Shown: piece by piece, positions 1 to 9,253 of the stretch
How positions within the stretch are numbered: the first letter of the stretch is position 1
How the letters are laid out: each line of letters begins with the position of its first letter
Source of the DNA: Ruoffia halotolerans
GTDB taxonomy: Bacteria; Bacillota; Bacilli; Lactobacillales; Aerococcaceae
Length of the DNA: 64,000 nucleotides
Direction of reading: 5' to 3'
Assembly: GCF_014049385.1 (NCBI RefSeq)
Contig: NZ_JACAOA010000003.1
Location: 62,001-126,000, forward strand
Notes under the pieces: generated by a model
Told to the model about the DNA's origin: nothing
Databases searched by the model: none
The model's input: the letters and a program-made list of their open reading frames with translations, nothing else
Made by a program: the position numbers and the translations under genes

Positions 1-945
1 CCATGATTATAAACTTCTTCAGCGCCCGACATGTTTCGTCCCGCTACTTTCCCAGAATACTCCGCTTGCTCTTCATGTTCAAAACGATTACGTCCTATGA
101 TTACATCTGGATAATTCAACACATCTCCTGCTGCATAGATATGTTTGTTGGAAGTTTGCAAATACTTGTCAGCAATAACACCATTACCCACTTCTAAGCC
201 AGCTGCTTCTGCTAATTCAACATTTGGATTTAATCCAATTCCTAAAACAAGAATATCCGCTTTCAATACAGCGCCATTCTCTAGTTTTAGACTTACTTGA
301 TCGTCCTCTACTTTGTAACTATCAGCATAGGCATTGTTTATCAAGGAAACGCCAATATCAACAAAGCGCTGATGAAACTTTTCAGCAAGCATTCGTGGTA
401 GTCGTTTTTCATTTAATATTTCATTTGAAAAAACAAGCGTCACATCCATATCATTCAGCTTTAGACCTGCTGCAAGTTCTGCTCCAACCCAGCCTCCTCC
501 AACGATAATGACTTTGCTCCCAGGTTTGGCGAATTTTCGGAGGTTTCGGTAATCTTCTAAGTTTCTTAAAGCTAGGACACGCTCACTCTCCAGCCCATCA
601 ATCCACTTTGGAGCGCCACCCAGTGCATAAAGCAACTTTTCGTATTGATAGATTTCTCCACTCTCATTCTCAATCGTTTGTTGATCGGCATTAATTTGCT
701 TAACAGTTGTCCCTGTTAAGATATCAATCGATTCATCATCCGAAATATTATAATATATCGTTTCTTTTGGATAGTCTGGCTCTGTCCAAAATTCTTTACT
801 TAATGGAGGTCGATAGTAGGGTTTGTCAGTTTCTTGTGTGACTATCAACAATGTCCCTTCACGGTCATACTTACGAATTTCCATTGCGGCATTGGCACCA
901 GCCATCCCGCCACCTAATATTATATATTTATATGAATGTTGCATA
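1..945 (-). CDS. NAD(P)/FAD-dependent oxidoreductase (rubredoxin/NADH-oxidase-like), partial
   Basis: The reading frame is open from an ATG at 945 down to base 1 and runs off the window, giving about 315 residues. The N-terminus has the FAD-binding glycine motif ILGGGMAGANAA, then RPPLSKEF, a motif typical of small pyridine-nucleotide-disulphide reductases. A second nucleotide-binding motif, VIIVGGGWVGAE, lies near residue 160 (NADH site). A C-terminal YAAGD segment (FAD contact) is present near the cut end. No CxxxxC redox disulphide is visible, which fits rubredoxin/ferredoxin-reductase or NADH-oxidase-like enzymes rather than lipoamide dehydrogenase. GGGAGG eight bases upstream supports the start. 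The substrate is not determinable because the C-terminus is missing. Confidence 0.85.
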
Positions 946-1154
946 AATCATGCCTCCCTTTTTCTCTTCCTACATATATTACCAAAATTCTTCTTAAATG
1001 TTTTTGTATACGCTATATTTCTTATTATCTCTCAAATTATATCCATGATTAACTCAGTCATTCAAGAATAACCTATTAATAAAATATCAGCTTACTTATT
1101 GCCCATTTAGAGAAAAAGAAAGTTGCGATCCATAATTGTTAAAAATATACATAA

Positions 1155-1206
1155 AAGTGAGACACAAAACGATGCAAATGATATTGCATCGTTCTGTGCC
1201 TCTTTA
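1155..1206 (-). terminator. Hairpin terminator downstream of cadD; member of a three-copy hairpin family
   Basis: Inverted repeat with an inner stem around gatgcaa/ttgcatc and an outer gagacaca/tgtgcctc arm, located after the cadD stop codon. Similar hairpins with the same outer GAGACA/TGTCTC arms and an ATGCA/TGCAT inner stem occur after the erm gene (16081-16132) and after the recombinase operon (19216-19268). Confidence 0.6.
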
Positions 1207-1291
1207 ATATTTCGGTTGTGTTATATGTATCTAAGTTCAACCTTAAATACTTTAATGGTATATTCTACTATCCGTGAAGCTGCTTAAAATT

Positions 1292-1894
1292 CTATGCAAT
1301 CAGTGACCAAAGATGTTGAATCGTACCATTCTCTAACAGAATAAAAATACCCAAGCCGATGAAAACGACTGGTACGATGACTTTTTCGTAACGCTCAACT
1401 ACTTCACCAATCATAGGAACCGAAGCCAGTCGTTTGGATAAATAACATAAGATAAAAATCCCAATGATAAAAACAAGGATCACAACCATGACTTCCTGGA
1501 AGGACATTCCAGTAAAGTAAGGAATATAAATTCCCAAATTATCTCCGCCAAGGGCAATGGTCAGAGCAACCACACTCGCAACTTCTGACTGTCTATGCGA
1601 CATCTTTTCTTCCAAGTCCTTTTCATCTACATCTTCATCGATGAAGATAGCCCGAATCCCTAGAATCAAAGGAAGTAAACCAAGTAACCCGATCACCCAA
1701 TCTTGTGGAATAAAGTTCAGGAAGTACGCTGCAATGAGACTAAAGCCAACGAGCAACCCCGTTCCAATATATTGGCCAATATAAATTGATCGTAGTTTAC
1801 CAGTATTCATTGTAGAGAAAAGAATCGTTAAAACAACCAAAAAATCGATGGACGTAGAGATAAAAACTAACATTGAAGATATAATTATTTCCAT
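1292..1894 (-). CDS. cadD: CadD-family cadmium resistance transporter
   Basis: A 200-residue membrane protein of the CadD family, which confers cadmium resistance by exporting divalent metal from the cytoplasm. Five to six hydrophobic segments are visible (about residues 3-25, 38-60, 65-85, 105-125, 133-152, 172-190). A charged cytoplasmic loop ([12 protein letters not shown], about 87-98) follows the third segment. The family-typical [18 protein letters not shown] motif is present at about 111-128. Length matches staphylococcal CadD (about 205). No CadC/CadX ArsR-type regulator is adjacent: the upstream 500 bases hold only relics. Control is therefore unclear. Assignment to the family is firm; metal specificity is inferred. 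Confidence 0.85.
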   Translation of the reverse strand: MEIIISSMLVFISTSIDFLVVLTILFSTMNTGKLRSIYIGQYIGTGLLVGFSLIAAYFLNFIPQDWVIGLLGLLPLILGIRAIFIDEDVDEKDLEEKMSHRQSEVASVVALTIALGGDNLGIYIPYFTGMSFQEVMVVILVFIIGIFILCYLSKRLASVPMIGEVVERYEKVIVPVVFIGLGIFILLENGTIQHLWSLIA

Positions 1895-2097
1895 AAGCTT
1901 CCCCTTTCAATATGTTTATTAGAATTGGTGGTTTTCACACAAACACATCAACTTGGCAAAAGCCAAGGGAGAATGTTTAATAAATTGCTTCATATAAAAC
2001 ATCCAACTTTCATATTTTTTTCACATGACTCATAAGCTTTCTAAACCAACGTTTATGAAGTCGCTTTGTTCCCTCAGGAATTATACCATTAAACATA

Positions 2098-2219
2098 CAA
2101 TGTGTCACCCACTCAGCTTGCTCATTCTGCTTGTCTTCTTGGGGAATCCGTGCATGGGTGGGAGATTTACATCTGCGAAACTAACGTTTCTTCTCAAGTA
2201 GTGTCACTGTCTCCACATG
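2098..2219 (-). repeat. rlmD 3'-end relic and flanking segment (copy G), repeated at 9052-9200
   Basis: Read on the minus strand, 2219-2181 encodes HVETVTLLEKKR and a stop, matching the C-terminal peptide of RlmD/RumA proteins. The next 50-60 bases (around cttgtcttcttggg and tccgtgcatgggtgg) recur at 9108-9160 after a second relic, THVEAVILLVKER. The wider segment 1895-2394 contains no other recognisable gene; a short open frame ends near 2009 but I cannot assign it. The two copies flank the 2.2-9.0 kb block as direct repeats. Confidence 0.6.
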
Positions 2220-2394
2220 GCTCGAGAGGATAGAATTGATGTCATTCGAAGTTGCCCGTTCTCGGAAACATATCCACGGCGTTTTTTTCACTATCGGTAG
2301 GCAGGAACATATCCACTAAATTTGTATAGTTAAACTGAATGTACTTTCAGCTTAAATGGAATTTATCTTTGAGATGTTTACCTACAAGAATCCT

Positions 2395-2650
2395 TTACTT
2401 CTCTTCAGTGTATCTTTCTTGCTGCAAAAATTCCTTTGCCTCGCTAAGGCGTAAATCCCAATATTTTTGCAAAAGGTAAATGATTTTCTCATCTTCAACT
2501 TTGGCTTCCTTCAGAGCCGCAGTTGCCTTTTCAATCCCAATGACTCTTTCTTCAAAGGCAGCTTCATCTAGCCTTGCATTGCTATCTTCTCTTATTCGTT
2601 CCAAAACTGAATTTTTGCTTACAGGTAATCTCTCCGCAACTTTTACTTAC
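2395..2650 (-). pseudogene. Small hypothetical protein fragment
   Basis: An open frame of about 85 codons with a strongly helical, charged product (for example KATAALKEAKVEDEKI and LRLSEAKEFLQQE). No ATG start is available: the frame is closed by TAA just upstream of 2650, and the only late initiator is a TTG at 2604 lacking a well-spaced ribosome site. The 5' end therefore looks lost. I do not recognise the family; it may be the C-terminal piece of a short regulatory or phage-type protein. It lies among other gene relics (TfoX-like fragment at 2944-3075). Confidence 0.35.
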
Positions 2651-2943
2651 GCATTAAATTACTGCTGATACTTTGTCTAGATCTGTCATGATATTACTGA
2701 CACCTTCGAGTCTAAAGATAAACGGATTGTTTCAGGTTTAATGCCACCTTCAACTGGTTCTTCTTCAGTTAGTTAGCTAAGTGTCACTCAAACCGGATAA
2801 ACCACTAATGGTTTTTCAATTCCCACACTCCCTAAAGCACTCCTACCTACTATCAGCACATCTTGCCAATCCAATCAAATATTTACAAATAAAGTATCAC
2901 CAGGTCAATTGCCGTAGCCCGATAACCAAAAAAAATTTCCTTT

Positions 2944-3075
2944 TTAATAAGTATCACCTACAATTTTTCCTGCATAATACATAATATACTCTCCCATCAT
3001 GGCTCGATGAGTAATATATTATAAGTTCCCTAGTTGTTCTAAAATATAATCTAAATATTCTTTACTGGATGACAT
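2944..3075 (-). pseudogene. TfoX N-terminal-domain protein relic
   Basis: From the ATG at 3075 the frame reads MSSSKEYLDYILEQLGNL, a stop, then YITHRAMMGEYIMYYAGKIV and a second stop. This is the characteristic start of the TfoX N-terminal domain family (RAMMGEYxxYxxGKxxG). An in-frame TAA after 18 codons and another at 2946 make it non-functional, and I could not follow the rest of the domain downstream. The fragment is a dead gene in a stretch (2.6-3.1 kb) that otherwise shows no coding signal. Confidence 0.65.
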
Positions 3076-3110
3076 AGCGCGCCCCCAAGTATTATCGACT
3101 TAGCTTATTT

Positions 3111-3584
3111 TTATAAAAATCGTTGAAGTATTTGCTTAGTTTCTTCGTCGTTTGATTCAGATTGATTGGCACTTTGAGAGACGGTATGGATAATATCCGC
3201 TAAGTTGATTTGCTGCATCTCCAATTCAATGCTACGTTGCAATCGATCATATTTTTCGGCTAATACACCTTGGATATTACCTCCTACGATACAGGCAGGT
3301 GCTGTCTTCTCATCCACACGAAATAGTTGTTGCGCTTCATCAATTGCTTGATAGATATCGTAAAACGAAATATTTTCGGGTTCTCTACTTAATTTCGGAT
3401 TGGCTTTTCCTGATTGACTGGTGATCAGGCCAGCCTTTTTAAGGCTACTCATAATGCGTCTAACAGAAACGGGATTAGCATTCACACTTTTGGCAATGAC
3501 CTCACTAGATAAGTCTGTGCCTTGAAGCATCTCGATATAAACTAGAATATGAATAGCATTACTAAATTTTACTGAATATTTCAT
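3111..3584 (-). CDS. Rrf2-family transcriptional regulator (YwnA-like)
   Basis: A 157-residue winged-helix protein starting MKYSVKFSNAIHILVYIEML, with the Rrf2 helix-turn-helix around residues 25-60 (IAKSVNANPVSVRRIMSSL). I chose the ATG at 3584 because GAGGTGGG precedes it; an upstream in-frame start at 3626 lacks a site. The cysteine cluster of iron-sulphur Rrf2 proteins (IscR, NsrR) is absent; only one cysteine (APACIVGG) remains, as in YwnA/HypR-type redox or quinone sensors. It is divergent from a quinone-reductase-like gene, and a perfect 12-bp inverted repeat lies between them, so it very likely represses that gene and itself. Confidence 0.85.
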   Translation of the reverse strand: MKYSVKFSNAIHILVYIEMLQGTDLSSEVIAKSVNANPVSVRRIMSSLKKAGLITSQSGKANPKLSREPENISFYDIYQAIDEAQQLFRVDEKTAPACIVGGNIQGVLAEKYDRLQRSIELEMQQINLADIIHTVSQSANQSESNDEETKQILQRFL

Positions 3585-3607
3585 ATGAATATCCCACCTC
3601 TTTTCTC

Positions 3608-3636
3608 TTGACTTATTATAGCACATTCACTATCAT
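3608..3636 (+). promoter_or_regulatory. Promoter of the NAD(P)-binding reductase gene
   Basis: TTGACT (3608-3613) and TATCAT (3631-3636) are separated by 17 bases, matching a sigma-A promoter. The -10 box abuts the inverted repeat at 3635-3667. Confidence 0.65.
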
Positions 3637-3667
3637 TAACCTGTAACTTTAATTATTACAGGTTAAT
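3635..3667. promoter_or_regulatory. Rrf2 operator, perfect inverted repeat
   Basis: ATTAACCTGTAA, nine bases, TTACAGGTTAAT: two perfect 12-bp arms centred at 3651 between the divergent rrf2-type and reductase genes. It overlaps the -10 box and transcription start of the rightward promoter, an ideal repressor site. Assignment to the adjacent regulator is inferred from position. Confidence 0.75.
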
Positions 3668-3686
3668 GAAAAAGGAGTGTTTATTC

Positions 3687-4535
3687 ATGAAATATTTAGT
3701 AACTGGCGCAACAGGTGCCTTTGGTGGCCTCGCATTAGACAAATTAAAAACATTCGTTCCCGTATCAGATATCCACATCTTAGCGCGTAGTAAAGAAAAA
3801 GCTACGCCACTTGCTGAAGCTGGCTATACAGTACACATCGGTAATTACTTAGATAAAGCATCTTTAAAAGCTGCCTTCACAGGTATTGACCGCTTATTAC
3901 TAGTTTCATCAGCACCCGGCACTCGTCAAGAAGAACATCAAAATGCGATTAATGCAGCCAAAGAAGCTGGTGTTAGCTTTATCACCTATACAAGCTTTGC
4001 CCATGCAGACCAATCTTCTGCCGACCTAGCAACTGACCACCGTTATACCGAAAAAGCCATCAAAGCATCCGGCATTCCATTTACAATTTTAAGAAATAAC
4101 TGGTACTTGGAAAATGAACTTCCGCTAGTAGGTGTAGCTTTAAACAGTGGCAAACTATTATACACCGCTGAAAATGGTAAAGCTGGTTGGGCATTACGTC
4201 GCGAATATGCTGAAGCAGCTGCGATCATTTTAGCTGGTGAAAAGACGTTCCCTGAAATCCTAGAACTATCTGGTAAACCAGTAGACTACGCAACTTTAAC
4301 TAAAGCACTAGCAGAAGCAACAGGTAAAGAAATTGCCCCTCTAAAAACTAACGACGAAGCATTCGTTAAAAATTTAACTGACAATCAATTACCAGAACCA
4401 GTAGCAGGCTTCTTCCTAGCGATTCAAGGAGACATCAAAAATGGTGTATTAGATGTACAATCAGACGACTTTGAAAAGGTATTAGGCAAACCCCTAACAC
4501 CGCTTGTGGATGCCTTTAAAGAATTACTTCAATAA
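3687..4535 (+). CDS. NAD(P)H-binding NmrA/QorB-like quinone reductase
   Basis: A 282-residue atypical short-chain dehydrogenase beginning MKYLVTGATGAFGG, the GxxGxxG dinucleotide site of the NmrA/QorB family, followed by the LARSKEKATPLAEAG second strand. Family members reduce quinones or sense the NADP redox state. The ATG at 3687 is preferred to one at 3666 because AAAGGAG (3671-3677) is well spaced for it and 3666 lies in the operator. The promoter and palindromic operator just upstream imply repression by the divergent Rrf2 protein and induction by quinone or electrophile stress. A strong hairpin terminator follows, so it is monocistronic. Confidence 0.85.
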   Translation: MKYLVTGATGAFGGLALDKLKTFVPVSDIHILARSKEKATPLAEAGYTVHIGNYLDKASLKAAFTGIDRLLLVSSAPGTRQEEHQNAINAAKEAGVSFITYTSFAHADQSSADLATDHRYTEKAIKASGIPFTILRNNWYLENELPLVGVALNSGKLLYTAENGKAGWALRREYAEAAAIILAGEKTFPEILELSGKPVDYATLTKALAEATGKEIAPLKTNDEAFVKNLTDNQLPEPVAGFFLAIQGDIKNGVLDVQSDDFEKVLGKPLTPLVDAFKELLQ

Positions 4536-4573
4536 TTTCATATCGTTCAATACACCATTCTTTATAAAAAAAT

Positions 4574-4625
4574 CAAAAGACCCTACTAGCTAGCCATAAC
4601 GGTCACTAGTAGGGTCTCTTTTTTA
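4574..4625 (+). terminator. Rho-independent terminator after the reductase gene
   Basis: Stem agaccctactag/ctagtagggtct with a 15-base loop, followed by TTTTTT. Confidence 0.85.
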
Positions 4626-4888
4626 CTACCGTATTGCTTTATAGTCCAAATCTGTATATGAAGAATTAGTAATCAAATTGATTAATTGATCGTAAGTTTC
4701 AGGGCTTATTGCCTCCTTAAATCCATCATATCATTGACATGGACTTTTCCAATTTAGTTCATTGGTATTAGATGGTGAACACGAATAAAGTTTTTATCGT
4801 GTTCGCCATATACCTTTTCGAATTCGAAGCCACAGACAAAACACTTACATCCATAATATTGAATACACTTTTAACGTGCTATAGAACT

Positions 4889-5093
4889 TCACTGATACTT
4901 GTTTACTAATGTTAACTCTTCTGAATCAACTTGAGCCACTAATCTTAAACGAGCATACATGCCACCTAATGCTTTTAAGTATTCTTCTTTTATAAACCAA
5001 TACTCTTCGTCGTTTACAATTTCCTCCCTTGACGTGGTGTTAAGTAACTCATCGATAACTCCCCACGGAAGAGGAGCTCCCAGACAGCCTAGG
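4889..5093 (-). pseudogene. Unrecognised gene remnant downstream of pdxS
   Basis: An open frame without a start codon reads PLPWGVIDELLNTTSREEI, continues through EEYWFIKEEYLKALGGMYAR and ends NKYQ-stop. A second short tail (SPETYDQLINLITNSSY, ending at about 4627) lies further on in the same orientation, so the region 4626-5100 is probably one decayed gene. I do not recognise the family; it shows no similarity to PdxT. Confidence 0.4.
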
Positions 5094-5102
5094 ACAAAAT
5101 AA

Positions 5103-5137
5103 AAAAAGTCAGTAGACCAAGCCCACTGACTTTTGAA
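5103..5137 (-). terminator. Terminator of pdxS
   Basis: Stem aaaagtcagt/actgactttt around a short loop, immediately after the pdxS stop codon, with a run of T on the minus strand. Confidence 0.8.
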
Positions 5138-5154
5138 GCCCTTGTTTTTAATGA

Positions 5155-6012
5155 TTAACGGTTAGACATGATGACTTTAATTTCGTCTTCATTAATACCT
5201 ACCATCGCTTCGCCTAAATCAGTTGAGATTTCGACTAATTTGGCAGCATCTTTGTAATTGGCTACTGCTTCAACTATGGCTTTGGCACGTTTTTCTGGAT
5301 TACCTGATTTGAAAATACCTGAACCAACAAAAACGCCTTCAGCACCTAATTGCACCATTAAAGCTGCATCAGCAGGTGTTGCCACCCCGCCAGCTGAAAA
5401 GTTCAACACAGGTAATTTACCAGTATCATGTACTCGCTTTAATAAATCATAAGAGACGCCTAATTCCTTAGCTTGGTTAAAGAGCTCATCATCTTGTAAC
5501 GAAGCCACATAGCGGATTTGTTCATGGATTTTTCTTAAGTGGGTAACCGCTTGACTGACATCCCCCGTTCCTGCTTCACCTTTAGTACGAATCATTTTAG
5601 CCCCTTCTTGAATACGGCGTAAAGCTTCACCTAAATCTCTAGCGCCACAAACGAAAGGAGTTTCAAATGGTTGTTTATCAATATGATAAACATGATCAGC
5701 TACTGATAAGACTTCTGACTCATCAATATAGTCAATTTGTAAACTTTCTAAGATTTGAGCTTCGACAAAGTGACCAATTCTTACTTTCGCCATGACTGGT
5801 ATAGAAACTGCTGCTTGAATTTCTTTTATCATCTGAGGGTCACTCATCCGACTAACACCACCAGCAGCTCGAATGTCTGCAGGAACTCTTTCTAAAGCCA
5901 TGATCGCTACGGCACCAGCCGCTTCAGCAATTTTAGCTTGTCCCACATTTACAACGTCCATGATTACACCACCAGCTAATTGTTCATGTACTTCTTCAAT
6001 TGATCGTTTCAT
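5155..6012 (-). CDS. pdxS: Pyridoxal 5'-phosphate synthase lyase subunit PdxS
   Basis: A 285-residue (beta/alpha)8 synthase that makes PLP from ribose 5-phosphate, glyceraldehyde 3-phosphate and ammonia. Family signatures are intact: [47 protein letters not shown] (catalytic lysine), [26 protein letters not shown] (second lysine and phosphate site) and [15 protein letters not shown]. Length is normal. PdxS normally receives ammonia from the glutaminase PdxT encoded directly downstream, but no pdxT follows: a terminator and an unrelated relic do. PdxT must be encoded elsewhere, or the enzyme uses free ammonia. It is divergent from a PdxR-type regulator. Confidence 0.95.
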   Translation of the reverse strand: MKRSIEEVHEQLAGGVIMDVVNVGQAKIAEAAGAVAIMALERVPADIRAAGGVSRMSDPQMIKEIQAAVSIPVMAKVRIGHFVEAQILESLQIDYIDESEVLSVADHVYHIDKQPFETPFVCGARDLGEALRRIQEGAKMIRTKGEAGTGDVSQAVTHLRKIHEQIRYVASLQDDELFNQAKELGVSYDLLKRVHDTGKLPVLNFSAGGVATPADAALMVQLGAEGVFVGSGIFKSGNPEKRAKAIVEAVANYKDAAKLVEISTDLGEAMVGINEDEIKVIMSNR

Positions 6013-6146
6013 TTTGATTGCTCCTTTATAAATATTGTCTCCACTTTAACAGTCTTTTGGATGTTTCTTAAGATGCAAAAATGGATATTTTTATGGGTCC
6101 AAATAGTTTTTTATTGTATAATGGATAACACGAGAGGAGGAAAAGT
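6013..6146. promoter_or_regulatory. pdxS/pdxR divergent control region
   Basis: The 134-base intergenic region contains TATAAT at 6117-6122, a likely -10 box for pdxR. It also holds short related motifs: AAAGTGGA on the minus strand near 6040, TGGACC on the minus strand near 6097, and ATGGATA near 6081 and 6121. Known PdxR boxes resemble AAAGTGG-type repeats, so these are candidate operators; this is inference from motif resemblance and position. Confidence 0.45.
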
Positions 6147-7535
6147 ATGATTACGGTGAACTTTAACGAAGACCAACACCTCTACTTACAAATAGTCGAT
6201 GAAGTCATCCGGCAAATTGCCCAAGGACATTTAAAAAGTGGTGACCAACTACCCTCACGGCGGGCCTTGGCAGATCATTTAAAAGTCAGCCTTAATACGG
6301 TCATTAACGCATATGACCAACTGACAGATGAAGGCTATATAGTGCCGAGGGAAAGATCTGGTTATTATGTGGATTTACTAGAAATTGATATGTTGCCCTC
6401 TGAGGAAATTGAGACAAAGTCATTAAAACATGAGCATTCTAAAATAAGTGAAGCCAGCCAATATACTAATGATTTTCACTTTGCCAACCGTGATATGTCT
6501 ACTTTAAATCCCAAACAATTATTGCAATATGCACCCGAAGCTCTAGCAAGAAGCGTGGTTAATTGTAATTTAAAAGATGACTTGGGTGCTCTCTCTTTAC
6601 GCTTGGCTATTGCTAATTATTTACGTAAATACCGGGGAGTGATGACTTCAGCTGATAATATCATCATTACAGGTGGTCATACGGCTAGCTTACAGACTCT
6701 ATTTGCCTTATTAGAAGATGCGATTTATGCCTTAGAAGATCCTGGCTATTATAAAAATTTAGATCTCTTTACAGACTATCAGCAAAAGACTATTCGTATT
6801 CCGATTGATAAATATGGTTTCTCAGTTAAAGATTTGGAGACTACCTCAGCTAACATCGTGATTACTACTCCCAACCATCAGTTTCCCACTGGCATTATCA
6901 TGGGGATGCGTCGACGTCAGCGTTTATTAAAATGGGCATATCAGGCAGAAAACCGTTATATTATTGAAAATGACTACTATAATGAGTTCCGCCTTAAGGG
7001 CCGTCCAGTTCCTGCTTTGACTAGTCTGGACGACCAAGAGCGAGTCATTTTATTAGGGGCCTTTCGTCAAAGTATGGGGTCAATTTTTAAGATGTCTTAT
7101 TTAGTTTTACCCGATCAATTAATGAAAAAATTCCATCAAGCTAAATTAAAAACCAGTGATATTTCCAGCTTTGAGCAATATTTAATGACCGATTTTCTCA
7201 ATTCTGCCCATTTTCCTAAATATATTAATAGCCTTCGGACTAATTACCGTCGTAAGGAAAAAGCGGTTCTAGCAGCGCTTAACCAATCCCAACTCCCCCT
7301 AACCATTAAGGAAGCAGGGGCTGGACTTTTCTTTATTATTAACATTGAGGGTGAGATTCCACCGGCTGACGTGATTCAAACTAGGCTAGCTGAAAATAAG
7401 ATCCGCTTACAACCGGTCAACCACTACGCTAAATTAAAGAACCAGTTCGACCAAAGTTATATTTTAGGTTATGGTGGGCTAGAGCTTGATGAAATTGATC
7501 AAGCTATTCAAGCTTTAGTCACTATTTTTAAATAA
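6147..7535 (+). CDS. pdxR: PdxR-like MocR regulator (GntR HTH plus aminotransferase fold)
   Basis: A 462-residue protein with a GntR winged helix at about 1-75 (LPSRRALADHLKVSLNTVI) and a fold-type-I aminotransferase domain from about 100 onward (TPNHQFPTG is the conserved MocR PLP-site segment). Such regulators bind PLP and control pdxS divergently. Oddities: where MocR proteins usually have a GTFSK-type Schiff-base lysine, this one reads GAFRQSMGSIFKMSYL, so the lysine appears replaced by glutamine. The EDDYDSEF-like motif reads ENDYYNEF. PLP sensing may therefore be non-covalent or altered. The gene starts after GAGGAGG and ends at a hairpin terminator. Confidence 0.85.
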   Translation: MITVNFNEDQHLYLQIVDEVIRQIAQGHLKSGDQLPSRRALADHLKVSLNTVINAYDQLTDEGYIVPRERSGYYVDLLEIDMLPSEEIETKSLKHEHSKISEASQYTNDFHFANRDMSTLNPKQLLQYAPEALARSVVNCNLKDDLGALSLRLAIANYLRKYRGVMTSADNIIITGGHTASLQTLFALLEDAIYALEDPGYYKNLDLFTDYQQKTIRIPIDKYGFSVKDLETTSANIVITTPNHQFPTGIIMGMRRRQRLLKWAYQAENRYIIENDYYNEFRLKGRPVPALTSLDDQERVILLGAFRQSMGSIFKMSYLVLPDQLMKKFHQAKLKTSDISSFEQYLMTDFLNSAHFPKYINSLRTNYRRKEKAVLAALNQSQLPLTIKEAGAGLFFIINIEGEIPPADVIQTRLAENKIRLQPVNHYAKLKNQFDQSYILGYGGLELDEIDQAIQALVTIFK

Positions 7536-7538
7536 AGT

Positions 7539-7587
7539 AAAAGACTCAGTAAGTCAGCGAAAAGCTTACATACTGAGTCTTTTTATT
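7539..7587 (+). terminator. Terminator of pdxR
   Basis: Stem aaaagactcagta/tactgagtcttttt with a loop of about 19 bases, followed by a T tract. Confidence 0.85.
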
Positions 7588-7593
7588 AGATGT

Positions 7594-8658
7594 TGAATTG
7601 CAATAATTATTGCGACAATTTTTTATTTACTCAATTAATAAGAGTTCGTGTAAAAATACTTCCAAGGGTGTTCGGTAATCTAGACATTTCCTAGGTCGAT
7701 TATTCATTAACCACAAGGCTTGGAAGAGTTCTCGGTGCGTCACTTTAGCGAGGTCTGTTTTCTTAGGAAAGAACTCACGTAGTAAACCGTTAGAGTTCTC
7801 ATTGGTTCCTCTTTGCCAAGCGCTATAAGCATCGGCAAAGTAAAAATCAATCCCTGCTGCTTCGACCTCAGCGTAACAAGCAAATTCTTTCCCGCGATCT
7901 GAGGTGAAGGTCTTTAAAGCCTCTTTTTGTAAGCTTTCTCTCAGTTCTTCAATCGCAGTATGCATGGAAACTTTAGAGCGATTTGGCATAGGTAAAGCAA
8001 TATATATACGGCTTTTTCGTTCTGCAAAGCTCGCAAAACAACCTTTACTCTTGCCTCGAGAAGAAACAACTGTGTCGAGTTCCCAATGCCCGAACTCTTT
8101 TCGATTCTTCACAGATTTGGGGCGTTTTGAGATGGGAGTGCCGATATTAAACTTTCCTCGCGTTTCTTGAGGCTCTCGACTTTTCCCTTTGTGTCTTAAG
8201 ACAGTTAGGGGCACCTTTAAGATATCTTGGTAAATCCAGTTATAGATGGATTTAAAGGAAAGTTTTCCCTGATAGTCTCGTCCAACAATTTGTTCAGGTG
8301 ACCATGTACGTTCTAATTTATCTTGAATGTCTTTAAGTAGCTAGACCGTGTACTTAGGATTTCTACCCTTAAGACGTGCACGTTGATTGGCACCTTCATG
8401 GGTATCCTGAGCTTGGTATTGATCTGAAGGGCATCGTTTAAGTTCTCTATAAATCGTTGACCGATGGCGCCCGATTAATTGGCAATGCGATTAATTTTAT
8501 AACCTTCTTGATAGAGTATTTCTATTTTTGAACGTTCCTCTATGGTAAGATGTGTGTAGCTCATAACAGACCTCCGTGTTTATGTTTTTGTCGTTACTAA
8601 CATTTTACACGAACCTGTTATGGGTTTCTTTATTTGTCGCACTTAATTTTACAATTCA
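7594..8658 (-). mobile_element. IS30-family insertion sequence, inactive copy
   Basis: The element is 1,065 bases, normal for IS30. Imperfect terminal inverted repeats are tgaattgcaataattattgc (7594 onward, ending gacaa) and, on the other strand, tgaattgtaaaattaagtgc (from 8658, ending gacaa). It encloses a transposase frame broken by a frameshift and a nonsense codon. No clear target duplication is visible. Confidence 0.8.
7627..8564 (-). pseudogene. IS30-family transposase, disrupted
   Basis: Starts MSYTHLTIEERSKIEILYQE, the IS30 N-terminal helix-turn-helix, but a one-base loss after YKINRIAN shifts the frame. The following segment (IGRHRSTIYRELKR and onward) is recovered in another frame. 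A TAG then interrupts it after KGRNPKYTV, and the frame continues to the DDE integrase core: GHWELDTVVS, TFTSDRGKEFA, then TNENSNGLLREFFPK. The intact 195-codon C-terminal part contains all three catalytic acidic positions, but the DNA-binding part is broken. It is a dead transposase unless supplied in trans. Confidence 0.85.
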
Positions 8659-8748
8659 TCAGATTAAAAGAAATTCAACTAGAAAAACGACGATTACCGA
8701 CACCATCATAACTGCTAAAGTCACACAAGAAACATAAAACAAACATAC

Positions 8749-8778
8749 GCCTACATGTTCAAAACTATCAATGTAGGC
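8749..8778. terminator. Hairpin between the IS30 copy and degV
   Basis: Perfect stem gcctacat/atgtaggc with a 14-base loop but no strong T tract. The region 8659-9050 holds no recognisable gene; besides this hairpin it contains a second one (8936-8982). Confidence 0.4.
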
Positions 8779-8935
8779 TGTGATTTCAAGCTTATATAAA
8801 AGCTCTATAAGTAATGGTAAGTGTACCTGTACTCACGTGTTGACTACTTTCTTCATAAGTTTGATAATTTCCCTATCCAACCTAACACTCTTGCACTTAT
8901 TGATTAGTTCCCACAGACATACCCCTGTTTGCATA

Positions 8936-8982
8936 ATAAAAAGGAGTCACTTAATCTTAAAACTAAGTTTACTCCTTTTAAT
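8936..8982. terminator. Bidirectional terminator at an rlmD-type junction
   Basis: Stem aaaaaggagt/actcctttt with further internal pairing actta/taagt, flanked by A and T runs. A comparable hairpin-rich stretch precedes the rlmD 3' end relics at 13.7 and 52.3 kb. Confidence 0.65.
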
Positions 8983-9051
8983 ATTAGCATACCGTGAGGC
9001 TGTTTTAATTAATAATCTTATTGTATCAAGGTTCTAGGGAGATACCTTTTG

Positions 9052-9200
9052 CATCAATACTATACACTCAGCAGACGACTTCTACCAATCAGACTGCGCC
9101 TATCGGCTTGTCTTCTTGGGAAGTCCGTGTATGGGTGGAACATCTACTTCTTCTGTCGCTAACGCTCTTTCACAAGTAGTATTACCGCCTCAACATGTGT
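9052..9200 (-). repeat. rlmD 3'-end relics (copies D and F)
   Basis: Two relics lie back to back. 9052-9072 (gcatcaatactatacactca) differs by few bases from the true rlmD 3' end at 52470-52490. 9200-9159 on the minus strand encodes THVEAVILLVKER and a stop, a second RlmD-like C-terminus. The spacer resembles that at 2130-2180. Upstream at about 8907 the word agttcccacagaca parallels a motif found 150-170 bases before the other junctions. Confidence 0.65.
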
Positions 9201-9253
9201 TGTAGCCTAGCTATTGATGCAAAATAATATGTGAAGTGGGAAGTTTAAAGGTT

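Noticed and set aside
8780-9037. Plus-strand open frame of 85 codons
   Set aside because: No ribosome site, low-complexity hydrophobic product and overlap with a terminator hairpin; regarded as chance.
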